Assembly: GCF_003935425.1 (NCBI RefSeq)
Contig: NZ_RHQN01000002.1
Coordinates: 310,001 to 374,000 of the forward strand
Length of the DNA stretch: 64,000 bases
Source of the DNA: Pseudomonas sp. v388
Lineage (GTDB): Bacteria > Pseudomonadota > Gammaproteobacteria > Pseudomonadales > Pseudomonadaceae
Direction of reading: 5' to 3'
This document shows positions 40,767-49,536 of this stretch, piece by piece (the stretch's first letter is position 1; the number at the start of each line of letters is the position of its first letter). The translations under genes and the position numbers were made by a program. The notes under the pieces were generated by a model. The model made no database searches, was not told where the DNA came from, and was given only the letters and a program-made list of their open reading frames with translations.

Positions 40767-40793
40767 AACGCCCCGACTTGTCGGGGCGTTTTC
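40767..40793 (+). terminator. Terminator of pckA
   Basis: AACGCCCCGA-CTTG-TCGGGGCGTT is a perfect 10-bp stem followed by TT, 31 bases after the pckA stop. Confidence 0.85.
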
Positions 40794-40873
40794 ATGTCCG
40801 GCACAGTGTTCGTGCTTCAGGATTGGTTTCGCCTCCATCAGCATTCAGCTTGCGGCATGTGCAAGGAACGCCC

Positions 40874-41584
40874 CTACGCTATCGGGCCTTTCGACTGGGT
40901 TTGCAATATGTTGAAGACAGCCATAGCCGAGCTGTCGTCCGAGGTCAGGTTGGCAGCGAAGTTGGTCGGGTACTGCGCTTTTTCTATAGGCGGCAACTCG
41001 TTGTAATGCGCCAGGATCATCATCAGCGTCTCGGTACTTTTGCCGGTTTGGTTGTATTCCTCCACGTAGCGCTGGGCCATGGCTCTGTTCCAGAGCTCTT
41101 CTTGCGCATAGTTTTCGGAAAAAGCTGCAGATCTTTCATTGATGGTGTAGAGGCCGCTGTCGTCGTACATAATCAGTCTCAGGTCATCCTGAGACAGGCC
41201 TGCGAATGGATTTTTCCCTGTGCCGTTGGCGAACCGAGTGGCCTGTCTGGCTCTTTCCAGAAGAGTCGCGTCATCTGTGTTCGGCACTTCGGCATCATGT
41301 AACTGTCGATTAGCGTAGTAACTTCGGCCCGCGATTCTATCGATAATGTCTTTTGCAAGAGCCCCTAAACTTTTAGAGCTGTGACTGTTTTCGCGGGACG
41401 CAGCGCGCGCCGCGCTCTCATTTAGCTGTATGGCCAGGGTTGAGAACGTAGCGCCGTTCGAGTTGATAACGGCAGGGGCGGTCTCTTTGAAGCTGCTATT
41501 TTCGGTGGCTGCTGAAGCAGTTTTCGCTAACTTCTGGATAGTCGTGTTGGTGATAAAACCTGAGGCAGGATGGATGTCCGTCAT
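40874..41584 (-). CDS. Conserved Pseudomonas hypothetical protein
   Basis: The 236-residue soluble protein has no signal peptide and is rich in Ala, Ser and Asn. Its second half carries NPFAGLSQDDLRLIMYDDSG and YTINERSAAFSE, a pattern I recall from several Pseudomonas proteins of unknown function. The long low-complexity N-terminus resembles exported proteins without a signal peptide, but nothing proves secretion. The GC content is lower than its neighbours, hinting at acquisition. Confidence 0.7.
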   Translation of the reverse strand: MTDIHPASGFITNTTIQKLAKTASAATENSSFKETAPAVINSNGATFSTLAIQLNESAARAASRENSHSSKSLGALAKDIIDRIAGRSYYANRQLHDAEVPNTDDATLLERARQATRFANGTGKNPFAGLSQDDLRLIMYDDSGLYTINERSAAFSENYAQEELWNRAMAQRYVEEYNQTGKSTETLMMILAHYNELPPIEKAQYPTNFAANLTSDDSSAMAVFNILQTQSKGPIA

Positions 41585-41672
41585 GTTGGCGTCCTCGCGT
41601 CACTTGCCGATCCCTGGCGTTATGTTCGCTATTCATATCGGCAAAGCGAGCGTGAGCTTTAGTTCCAAGAAG

Positions 41673-41701
41673 GCGTGCGCGTCACAGTTCGACGCGCACG
41701 C
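41673..41701 (-). terminator. GC-rich hairpin after the exported hypothetical gene
   Basis: GCGTGCGCGTC pairs perfectly with GACGCGCACGC across seven bases just beyond the stop of the gene ending at 41709. There is only a short T-rich stretch (CTTCTT) after it on the minus strand, so it is a probable but weak terminator. Confidence 0.5.
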
Positions 41702-41708
41702 GAAGAAA

Positions 41709-42158
41709 TTACTTCATCGTAAACTCGGCAGCCCAGGCATGGCTGGAGAGGTCAGTGACCCTGGAAGTGGCTGTACAGATAGCACCCCCGCTAGGGGTTG
41801 CCGTTCGAGTCCATTTCGGCACCCGAACGCCGCCCGCAGCCGGGAGTTTGCTAAAGGTCGTAGAGAACACACAAGCCTTGCTGCCCATCACGTAGCGAAC
41901 AGAGGCATAGCCGGCATCTGGCGAAAGGCCGCTTTGTACAACATAAACACTTGTATCACCAGGTTTTATTGTTGGGTTGATAGGAGACCTCGCATTTCTT
42001 TGCGTAGACGTTTCATTGCTCGTAACGACGGTATAGACAGCCGCCTCAGTGCCCAGGTTTTTGAAGGTTACTGTCACAGGCGGGCCTGCCTGTGCCGTAG
42101 CGGCGGTGATCATTATGGCCAGCGCAAGGAAGGGTGCTAAGGTTTTAGTTGTTTTCAT
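41709..42158 (-). CDS. Exported hypothetical protein
   Basis: The 149-residue product has a clear signal peptide ending in TAQA and a mature domain of about 125 residues rich in Thr, Ser and Val, probably beta-sandwich. It has two cysteines (SKACVFS and GGAICTATS) that may form a disulfide. AAGGAG precedes the ATG. I recognise no family. It lies beside another poorly conserved gene of the same strand. Confidence 0.7.
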   Translation of the reverse strand: MKTTKTLAPFLALAIMITAATAQAGPPVTVTFKNLGTEAAVYTVVTSNETSTQRNARSPINPTIKPGDTSVYVVQSGLSPDAGYASVRYVMGSKACVFSTTFSKLPAAGGVRVPKWTRTATPSGGAICTATSRVTDLSSHAWAAEFTMK

Positions 42159-42482
42159 AAGTGCTGCTCCTTGGTTAAACGATTAACTTCATGTTGGTTA
42201 CGGTGCAGCAATCAAAAGACGAAAAGCGGCGACCGCTGCCCGTGGGTAGAGGATGTATTTCAGGTTCAGATCGAAAGATATGGTTATGTATGGCTCGCGA
42301 ATTGATCGCGCAGGTCAGATAGCTGGTTTCCAGGTTCAGTGGTAGTCATGGATAAGGCCGCGTTTAAATTATCAACGGTTTAATGCAACTAATCTGAAGT
42401 GGGGGCTTGAGTCAATACCTTAGTGGTTCGTTATCTGGCATATTGTCTTTCCTACACAGAGGATAACCGGAGCCCTCAGGCA
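42159..42482. other. AT-richer spacer with divergent promoters
   Basis: This 324-bp spacer contains no gene I can support. It must hold the promoter of the exported hypothetical gene on the minus strand and that of the GNAT gene on the plus strand. No clear operator symmetry was found. Confidence 0.4.
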
Positions 42483-42971
42483 ATGCCCGACATACAGATC
42501 AAGCGTTTCGAACCCCACGACCAACAAGGTGTGATCGAGGTCATCGTGCCGATTCAGCGCGAGGAATTCGGCATCGCGATTACCGCCGAGGATCAGCCGG
42601 ATCTCAAGGCGATTCCCGAGTTCTACCAGAGTGGCAATGGCGATTTCTGGGTGGCGAAAGCGGGCGAACGGGTAGTCGGCACCATTGGCCTCAAGGACAT
42701 TGGTGCGAATCAGGCCGCGCTGCGCAAGATGTTCGTCGCCGCCGAGTACAGAGGCCGTGAGTTCGGCGTTGCCGCCAAGCTGCTGCATCGGCTCGTCGAA
42801 GACGCCGGGCGTAACGGCGTGAAAGACATTTTTCTCGGCACCACCGACAAATTCCTCGCCGCCCACCGGTTCTATGAAAAGCATGGCTTCAGCGAAGTCG
42901 CCAAGGAAAACCTGCCGGCAAGCTTTCCGCTGATGGCAGTGGACAGCAAGTTTTATGTGTTGGGCTTGTAG
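42483..42971 (+). CDS. GNAT family N-acetyltransferase
   Basis: The 162-residue cytosolic protein has the GNAT core: FWVAKAGERVVGTIGLKDIG, the acetyl-CoA loop MFVAAEYRGREFGVAAKLL near residue 84 and HRFYEKHGFSEV near residue 130. The acceptor cannot be predicted. GGAG precedes the ATG at 42483 (spacing about 10); the 20-residue longer frame is less likely. Confidence 0.88.
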   Translation: MPDIQIKRFEPHDQQGVIEVIVPIQREEFGIAITAEDQPDLKAIPEFYQSGNGDFWVAKAGERVVGTIGLKDIGANQAALRKMFVAAEYRGREFGVAAKLLHRLVEDAGRNGVKDIFLGTTDKFLAAHRFYEKHGFSEVAKENLPASFPLMAVDSKFYVLGL

Positions 42972-42992
42972 GGGCGACCGAGGCCTGTGTAC

Positions 42993-43694
42993 TCACATCG
43001 GGCTGAATGATCCTTCTGCGCTGCAATACCGCTGACGGGCCGCAGCGCTTGAGTTCGGGCTTCTGCATTGTTCGCGGAAATAAACCTTGGCGCCTTTGCG
43101 ACATTCGCGATATTCGATAGAGCCCGCCCGCCAGTTGCGACAGACGCTGCTGCCGTCGATATGGTTATCGGTGATCAGCCATTCGGCGCGGTAGCTGCGC
43201 TTGCGGTCCCACTGCCACACGGTGGCGTGGGTAACGGTCTGTTGCACGTTATGACGCTGTCGGGTGGGCTCACGTTCGGTCTTGTATTGCTGCATGTACT
43301 GCGCCGACACCATGCCTTGTGCTTGCGGGTCATGGACCGGGTCCGGGTATTTCCCAAATCGGCAGGTGGCTACCGCTGCGTTGATCAGGTTGTCCGGGCC
43401 TATGCAGTCGGCCAACGCCTGCGGGCGTCGTGCGCTTGGGACGCTGGAGGCTGAGCGAGGCGCTGGAGTTTGTACCGGCGTCTCAGGAGCACTGGCAAAG
43501 GGCGGCAGCGCAGTGACGGGAGCGGCAGGTTTGGTGAGATAAAAGATTCCGTAGCCCACCGCACAGATCAGAAACAGACACACCAGCGTATTGCGTAGGC
43601 GGTCAGACTTGTGGCCGTAGGTTCGGCGTCGCCGGCGGGGCGCGTCTTCTTCGTCAGCGCTCAAGCCGTTGGAGGCATTTCGGGGGTGGTGCAT
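42993..43694 (-). CDS. Membrane-anchored Cys-rich hypothetical protein
   Basis: The 233-residue protein starts with a basic cytosolic segment (PRRRRRTYGHKSDRLR), then one membrane helix (TLVCLFLICAVGYGIFYL at about 36-53), a Pro/Ala/Ser-rich linker and a periplasmic domain of about 120 residues with cysteines at DCIG, ATCRF, SVCRNW, YRECRKG, EQCRS and RYCSAEG, enough for three disulfides. No family is recognised. It faces the GNAT gene. Confidence 0.7.
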   Translation of the reverse strand: MHHPRNASNGLSADEEDAPRRRRRTYGHKSDRLRNTLVCLFLICAVGYGIFYLTKPAAPVTALPPFASAPETPVQTPAPRSASSVPSARRPQALADCIGPDNLINAAVATCRFGKYPDPVHDPQAQGMVSAQYMQQYKTEREPTRQRHNVQQTVTHATVWQWDRKRSYRAEWLITDNHIDGSSVCRNWRAGSIEYRECRKGAKVYFREQCRSPNSSAAARQRYCSAEGSFSPM

Positions 43695-43830
43695 GGCGTC
43701 CGTCCATTGGTCTGCGCGTCCAGTGCGCCGGAGATGGCAAGCTTAAACAGCGATAAAGCATATTGCCAGCATAGGATCTGAGTTGATCCGCATTGCTGCT
43801 GCGCGCCAGATCCGTCTGGCGGCGACTCTT

Positions 43831-45414
43831 TTATCCAAACACCAGTCCCGACGACCGCAGCAACTCCTGGGTGTAAGCCTGCTGCGGCGCTGCGAAGATT
43901 TCCCGTGACGAGCCTTGTTCAACGACCTTGCCGTCCTTGATCACGATAAGGTCGTGAGCTAGGGCGTGGACCACGGCAAGGTCATGACTGATGAACAGAT
44001 ACGTCAGGCCGCGCCGGATCTGAAGGTCGCGCAGCAGGGCGACGATCTGTTTCTGTACTGTGCGATCCAGCGCTGACGTGGGTTCGTCCAGCAGAATCAG
44101 GTCCGGTTCGAGCACCAGTGCCCGGGCGATGGAGATACGTTGCCGTTGGCCGCCAGAGAATTCATGGGGGTAGCGATGGCGAGTGGCAGGATCGAGGCCC
44201 ACTTCCTGCAGTACGCGGATGACCGCGTCCTCTCGTTCCTGCGCCGTTCCAATGTCATGGGTCAGCAAGCCTTCGGCGATGATCTGCGCCACGGTCATGC
44301 GCGGGCTGAGGCTGCCGAACGGGTCTTGGAACACGACCTGCAACTGGCGCCGCAACGGCCGCATCAAATGCTGGCTGTGCAGGCTCAGTTCCTTGGTGCC
44401 GAAACGGATGCTGCCTTCGGAGTCGATCAGGCGCAGGATCGCCTGGCCCAGTGTCGATTTGCCGGAACCCGATTCGCCAACGATCCCCAATGTCTTGCCC
44501 CTGAGCAATTCGAAGCTCACACCATCCACGGCCTTCACGTACTGCGGGTCGCGTTTGAACCAGCCTTTGGTCAGCGGAAACCAGACCTTGAGATCCTGCA
44601 CCGACAGCAACGTGTGCCCCTCATCCAGCGGCACGGGATATCCATCTGGTTCGGCATTGATCAGCAGCCTGCTGTACGGGTGCTGCGGCGCGTCGAACAG
44701 CGTCTGGCAATCGGCCTGCTCGACGATCTCGCCTGCGCGCATCACGCACACCCGCTGAGCGATGCGGCGCACCAGATTCAGGTCATGGCTGATCAGCAAC
44801 AGCGACATGTTCAAGCGCTGCTGCAAGGACTTGAGCAGTTCAAGAATCTTGACCTGCACCGTCACGTCCAGCGCGGTGGTGGGTTCGTCGGCGATCAACA
44901 GATCCGGCTCGTTGGCCAGTGCCATGGCGATCATCACGCGCTGGCGCTGACCGCCTGAGAGTTGATGCGGATAGGCCCTGAGTCGCTCCAGTGGCTGGCG
45001 GATGCCGACCAGTTCCAGCAATTCCAGAGTACGGTCGCGCGCGGCTTTGCCCTTGAGCCCCTTGTGAGTGATCAGGATTTCGCCGATCTGCTTTTCCACC
45101 GTATGCAACGGATTCAGCGAACTCATGGGCTCCTGGAAAATCATCGCCACCCGATTGCCGCGCAAGGCGCGCAACTGCTTGTCGTTGGCGGTGATCAGGT
45201 CAAGGCCGTCATAGCGAATCGAGCCCGTGGTACTGACGTTTCTGGCCGGCAGCAAACGCAGGATCGAGTGGGCTGTCACCGACTTGCCCGAGCCCGATTC
45301 ACCCACCAGCGCCAGGCACTCGCCACGCCGGATATCCAGACTGACGCCATGCACCACTTGCGCACCGTTGAAAGCGACCCGCAGGTCGCGGATTTCGATC
45401 AGGTTATCGTTCAT
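43831..45414 (-). CDS. yejF: Peptide ABC transporter, fused double ATPase (YejF)
   Basis: The 527-residue protein contains two complete ATP-binding cassettes. Walker A motifs are [10 protein letters not shown] near residue 40 and [11 protein letters not shown] near residue 320; signature motifs are LSGGQRQRV and FSGGQRQRI; Walker B motifs are DLLIADEPT and DLILLDEPT. In E. coli YejF powers uptake of peptides including microcin C. GGAG and the ATG at 45414 follow the yejE stop closely, so the start at 45432 is rejected. Last gene of the tonB-yej set. Confidence 0.93.
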   Translation of the reverse strand: MNDNLIEIRDLRVAFNGAQVVHGVSLDIRRGECLALVGESGSGKSVTAHSILRLLPARNVSTTGSIRYDGLDLITANDKQLRALRGNRVAMIFQEPMSSLNPLHTVEKQIGEILITHKGLKGKAARDRTLELLELVGIRQPLERLRAYPHQLSGGQRQRVMIAMALANEPDLLIADEPTTALDVTVQVKILELLKSLQQRLNMSLLLISHDLNLVRRIAQRVCVMRAGEIVEQADCQTLFDAPQHPYSRLLINAEPDGYPVPLDEGHTLLSVQDLKVWFPLTKGWFKRDPQYVKAVDGVSFELLRGKTLGIVGESGSGKSTLGQAILRLIDSEGSIRFGTKELSLHSQHLMRPLRRQLQVVFQDPFGSLSPRMTVAQIIAEGLLTHDIGTAQEREDAVIRVLQEVGLDPATRHRYPHEFSGGQRQRISIARALVLEPDLILLDEPTSALDRTVQKQIVALLRDLQIRRGLTYLFISHDLAVVHALAHDLIVIKDGKVVEQGSSREIFAAPQQAYTQELLRSSGLVFG

Positions 45415-45415
45415 G

Positions 45416-46438
45416 TCAGCTCCGGGGATCAAAGGCGTCGCGGCAGGCTTCGCCGATGAACACCAGCAGGGAAAGGATCAACGCCAACACCACAAAAGCA
45501 GTCAGCCCCAGCCAAGGCGCCTGCAGGTTGCGCTTGGCCTGGCCGATCATCTCGCCCAGCGAGGCGCTGCCTGCGGGCATGCCGAATCCGAGGAAATCGA
45601 GCGCAGTGAGGGTGGTGATGGCGCCGGTGAGAATGAACGGCAGGTAAGTCAGGGTGCTGGTCATCGCGTTGGGCAGGATGTGTCGCCACATCAATGCGGC
45701 ATCGGTCAGGCCCAGCGCACGGGCGGCCTTCACGTACTCCAGATTGCGCCCGCGCAGGAATTCGGCGCGCACCACGTCCACCAGCGCCAGCCAGGAGAAC
45801 AGCGCCATGATCCCCAGCAGCCACCAGAAATTCGGCGACACGAACCCCGACAGAATAATGAGCAGATACAGCACCGGCAGGCCCGACCAGATTTCCTGGA
45901 TGCGCTGGCCGATCAGGTCGGTCATGCCGCCGTAGTAACCCTGGATCGCACCGGCGCAGACACCGATCACGGTGCTGATGAGGGTCAGCATCAGCGCAAA
46001 CAGAATGGAGATCCGCGCGCCGAGCAGCACCCGCGCCACCACGTCCCGCGCCTGCTCATCGGTGCCCAGCCAGTTGACCGCGCTCGGCGGGCTGGGCGAG
46101 GGCGCATCCAGGTCATAGTTGATGGTGTCGTAACTGAACGGAATCGGCGCGAACAGCATCCAGCCATTCCTGGCCGCGATCAGCTTGCGCACATAGTCGC
46201 TGGAATAGTCCGGCTCGAACGGCAGCTCACCCCCGAAGTCGGTTTCCATGTAGGTGTGCAACGACGGGTAGTACATCCGGCCTTCGAAACTCAGCAGCAA
46301 CGGGCGGTCATTGGCGAGCAGCTCGCCGCACAGACACACCACCATCAGGGCGATGAAAATCCACAGCGACCACCAGCCGCGCCGGTTGGCCTTGAACAGC
46401 GCCATGCGCCGCCGGCTCTGGGGAGAGAACTCGAACAT
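45416..46438 (-). CDS. yejE: Peptide ABC transporter permease YejE
   Basis: The 340-residue inner-membrane permease has about six helices, a long periplasmic loop after the first helix (from NDRPLLLSFEGRMYYPSLHT) typical of YejE, the WLGTDEQARDVVARVLLGAR stretch and the EAA loop AARALGLTDAALMWRHILPN. It overlaps the end of yejB (TGATG) and runs into yejF. The longer frame to 46489 lies inside yejB. Confidence 0.93.
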   Translation of the reverse strand: MFEFSPQSRRRMALFKANRRGWWSLWIFIALMVVCLCGELLANDRPLLLSFEGRMYYPSLHTYMETDFGGELPFEPDYSSDYVRKLIAARNGWMLFAPIPFSYDTINYDLDAPSPSPPSAVNWLGTDEQARDVVARVLLGARISILFALMLTLISTVIGVCAGAIQGYYGGMTDLIGQRIQEIWSGLPVLYLLIILSGFVSPNFWWLLGIMALFSWLALVDVVRAEFLRGRNLEYVKAARALGLTDAALMWRHILPNAMTSTLTYLPFILTGAITTLTALDFLGFGMPAGSASLGEMIGQAKRNLQAPWLGLTAFVVLALILSLLVFIGEACRDAFDPRS

Positions 46439-47505
46439 CAGGCGCTCCTCGCGGAAAAATCGATGCGCGGGTCGACCAGCGTGTAGCACAGGTCGCCCAC
46501 CAGCTTGATCAACAGGCCGAACAGCGTGAACAGGAACAGCGTGCCGAACACCACCGGATAGTCCCGCGATACCGCGGCCTCGTAGCTCATGCGTCCCAGT
46601 CCATCGAGACCGAAGATGGTTTCGATCAACAGTGAACCGGCGAAGAACACCTCGATCAGCGCTTGTGGAATACCGGCGACGACCAGCAGCATGGCGTTGC
46701 GAAATACATGGCCGTAGAGCACGCGCGTTTCAGTCAGGCCCTTGGCGCGGGCAGTGACCACATACTGCCGGCTGATCTCGTTGAGGAAGCTGTTCTTGGT
46801 CAGGATGGTCAGCGTGGCAAAGCCGCCAATGACCAGCGCGCTGACCGGCAATACCAGGTGCCAGAGGTAATCGCAGACCTTGCCCCAGGTGCTGAGGCTG
46901 TCGAAGTCATTCGAGAACAGCCCTTGGGCCGGAAACCAGCTCAGGTAACTGCCTCCGGCGAACACCACGATCAACAGAATGGCGAACAGGAAGGCCGGAG
47001 TCGCGTAGGCGACGATCACCAGCGTGCTGGTCCACACATCGAACGCGCTGCCATGGCGTACCGCCTTGCGAATACCCAGCGGGATGGAGATCAGGTAGGT
47101 AATCACCGTCGCCCATAAGCCCAGCGACAACGAGACCGGCAGCTTTTGCGCAATCAGCTCGGTGACCGGTGCGCCGCGAAAGAAGCTGGTGCCGAAGTCC
47201 AGCTGCGCGTAGTTCTTGAGCATCAGCCACAGGCGTTCATGCAGCGGTTTGTCGAAGCCGTAATGCTCCTTGATCGTCTCGATCAGCGCCGGGTCGAGGC
47301 CGCGGGTGCTGCGGCTGGTGGTGCCGGATGCAGCGACTTCGCCTCCTCCGCCGCCCACGCCGTTGGGGCTGAAACCCTGGATGCGGGCGATGGCCTGTTC
47401 CACGGGCCCGCCGGGTGCGGCCTGGACGATCAGGAAATTGACGATCAGGATCGCCAGCAACGTGGGAATGATCAGCAGCAGGCGTCGAATCACGTAGGTC
47501 AGCAT
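46438..47505 (-). CDS. yejB: Peptide ABC transporter permease YejB
   Basis: The 355-residue permease starts [20 protein letters not shown], the standard opening of DppB-type permeases, has a Gly-rich loop near residue 50 ([10 protein letters not shown]), and ends with the transport domain (EAA-like [20 protein letters not shown] near residue 250; [20 protein letters not shown]). Its ribosome binding site CAGGAGAAC lies in the end of yejA, so translation is coupled. Confidence 0.93.
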   Translation of the reverse strand: MLTYVIRRLLLIIPTLLAILIVNFLIVQAAPGGPVEQAIARIQGFSPNGVGGGGGEVAASGTTSRSTRGLDPALIETIKEHYGFDKPLHERLWLMLKNYAQLDFGTSFFRGAPVTELIAQKLPVSLSLGLWATVITYLISIPLGIRKAVRHGSAFDVWTSTLVIVAYATPAFLFAILLIVVFAGGSYLSWFPAQGLFSNDFDSLSTWGKVCDYLWHLVLPVSALVIGGFATLTILTKNSFLNEISRQYVVTARAKGLTETRVLYGHVFRNAMLLVVAGIPQALIEVFFAGSLLIETIFGLDGLGRMSYEAAVSRDYPVVFGTLFLFTLFGLLIKLVGDLCYTLVDPRIDFSARSA

Positions 47506-47506
47506 G

Positions 47507-49390
47507 TCAGTTCTCCTGCCCTGCGGTGAGCGTAGGGTCGAGCGCGGTGAACTGCGCGTTGGTCAGCGGTTTAGCGCTGACCTGCCACCAGGTTTCCAGG
47601 CCCACGTCATAGGTGGGCGCGGTTGCGGGCATGCCGAAGCGGTTGGCGAATACCAGCGGCGTGCCTTTGGAGTAGTAATTGGGGATCGTGTAGTAGCCCC
47701 ATTGCAGGACTCGATCCAGCGCCTTCGCATAGCGCACCATCTGCTCGCGACTGTCGGCGGCCACCAGCCCGTCGATCAAGGTGTCCACCGCCGGGTTGCG
47801 CAGCACGATGGCATTGGAGCTGCCAACTTCCGTGGCGCTCTGCGAACCGTACAGGCTGTACAGCTCACGGCCCGGCGCGATCAGCGGGTTGCCGTTCTTT
47901 GGGAAGGTGACCACGATCATGTCGTAGTCGCGAGCGTTGAGCCGGTTGATGTACTGCGCCGAATCGATGCGGCGGAAATCCAGGGTGATGCCGATCTGCG
48001 CCAGAACCCGTTTGTACGGCAGGATCAGTCGGTCGAAGCCGCCCTGGCCGTCCAGAAAAGTGAAGGTCATCGGCTCCCCGGCGGCGTTCACCAGCCGATT
48101 GTTTTTCGGATGCCAGCCAGCCTCGGCCAGCAGTTTCAGGGCCTGCAACTGCTTGTCACGGATAAAGCCGCTGCCGTCGGTTTTCGGCGGCTGGTAAACC
48201 TCGGTAAAAACCTCGTCAGGAATCTGCCCGCGCAGCGGTTCGAGAATCTTCAGCTCGGCTGGGTCGGGCAGTTCGGCGGCGGCCATTTCGCTTTTCGGGA
48301 AATAGCTCTGCTCGCGCACATAGAAATTGCGCATCACGCGGCGGTTGATCCAGTCGAAGTCCCAGAGCATCGCCAGCGCCTGGCGCACGCGACGGTCCTG
48401 GAATACCGGCTTGTCGAGATTGAATGCAAAGCCCTGGGCGGCCACCGGGCGGCGTTCGGCGAAGATGCGTTTTTGCAGACGCCCGTCGTCTATCGCAGGC
48501 CCCGCGTAGCCGATGGTGTAGCCGGCGGAAGAGAACTCCCGGTTGTAGTCGAACGCACCGGCCTGCAACAGTTGACGGGCGATCTCGGTGTCGCCGTAGA
48601 AATTCACGGTCAGGGTGTCGAAGTTGTACAACCCGCGGCTGACCGGCAGATCTCTGGCCCACCAGTCCTTGACCCGCTCGAAGGTCACGCTGCGTCCGGC
48701 GTCGACCTTTGCGACTCGATAAGGCCCGCTGCCTAGCGGCGGTTCGAAGCCGCCGCCGTTGGCAAAGTCCCGTGTCTTCCACCAGTGTTCCGGCAGGATG
48801 CGCATACTGGCGATGTCCAGCGCCAGCGAGCGGTTGAGGTTGTTCTTGAAATCGAAGCGCACCTGGCGCGGCCCTTCGACGACTACGCCTTGAACGTCGG
48901 CGTACATCGGCCGGTAGCTGAAGCTGGCCTTGGTGGTCATCAGCTCGAAGGTGTAGCGCACGTCCTCGGCGGTGATGGGCACGCCGTCATGAAACTGCGC
49001 CTTGGGGTTGATGAAAAATCGCACCCACATGCCCTGCGGGTCACGCTCCATCCTTTCGGCAATCAAGCCATAAACCGTGTAGGGCTCGTCCAGCGAGCGG
49101 TAGGCCAACGGCGAATAGACCCACGCGTCCAGTTGCACCACGTTGATGCCCTGGTCGACATAAGGATTGAGGTAGTTGAACTGGCCGATTTCCTCGGCCG
49201 AGCGGGTCAGCGATCCGCCTTTCGGGGCTTTCGGATTGACGTAGTCGAAGTGCTGGAACGTAGCCGGATATTTCGGCGCTTCACCGTAGACAGTCAGCGC
49301 ATGGCCGGGCGCGGCTTGCGCGGTCTGGCAGCAGGTCCACAGAGCGACACCCAATGACAGGCAGCGCAGAAAACGGGGTTGACGCAACAT
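47507..49390 (-). CDS. yejA: Peptide-binding periplasmic protein YejA
   Basis: The 627-residue protein has a signal peptide ending in TAQA and the large two-lobe fold of family-5 solute-binding proteins ([52 protein letters not shown]). Homologues feed YejBEF; in P. aeruginosa the Npp relatives take up nucleoside-peptide antibiotics. GAGGAAAG precedes the ATG at 49390. It follows the TonB-dependent receptor gene by about 150 bp on the same strand. Confidence 0.92.
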   Translation of the reverse strand: MLRQPRFLRCLSLGVALWTCCQTAQAAPGHALTVYGEAPKYPATFQHFDYVNPKAPKGGSLTRSAEEIGQFNYLNPYVDQGINVVQLDAWVYSPLAYRSLDEPYTVYGLIAERMERDPQGMWVRFFINPKAQFHDGVPITAEDVRYTFELMTTKASFSYRPMYADVQGVVVEGPRQVRFDFKNNLNRSLALDIASMRILPEHWWKTRDFANGGGFEPPLGSGPYRVAKVDAGRSVTFERVKDWWARDLPVSRGLYNFDTLTVNFYGDTEIARQLLQAGAFDYNREFSSAGYTIGYAGPAIDDGRLQKRIFAERRPVAAQGFAFNLDKPVFQDRRVRQALAMLWDFDWINRRVMRNFYVREQSYFPKSEMAAAELPDPAELKILEPLRGQIPDEVFTEVYQPPKTDGSGFIRDKQLQALKLLAEAGWHPKNNRLVNAAGEPMTFTFLDGQGGFDRLILPYKRVLAQIGITLDFRRIDSAQYINRLNARDYDMIVVTFPKNGNPLIAPGRELYSLYGSQSATEVGSSNAIVLRNPAVDTLIDGLVAADSREQMVRYAKALDRVLQWGYYTIPNYYSKGTPLVFANRFGMPATAPTYDVGLETWWQVSAKPLTNAQFTALDPTLTAGQEN

Positions 49391-49536
49391 GATGGGGCTT
49401 TCCTCGAACACACTGAACGACGGTTGAGCGGATGAAAAAACCCCCGGCCGGGGAAGGTGGATGAAACCAGCAGGCCGGAGGTGCGATCCGCAATCTGCAA
49501 CACGACACGCTTCGCTTGGCGCGCCGCGTGCTGCCC

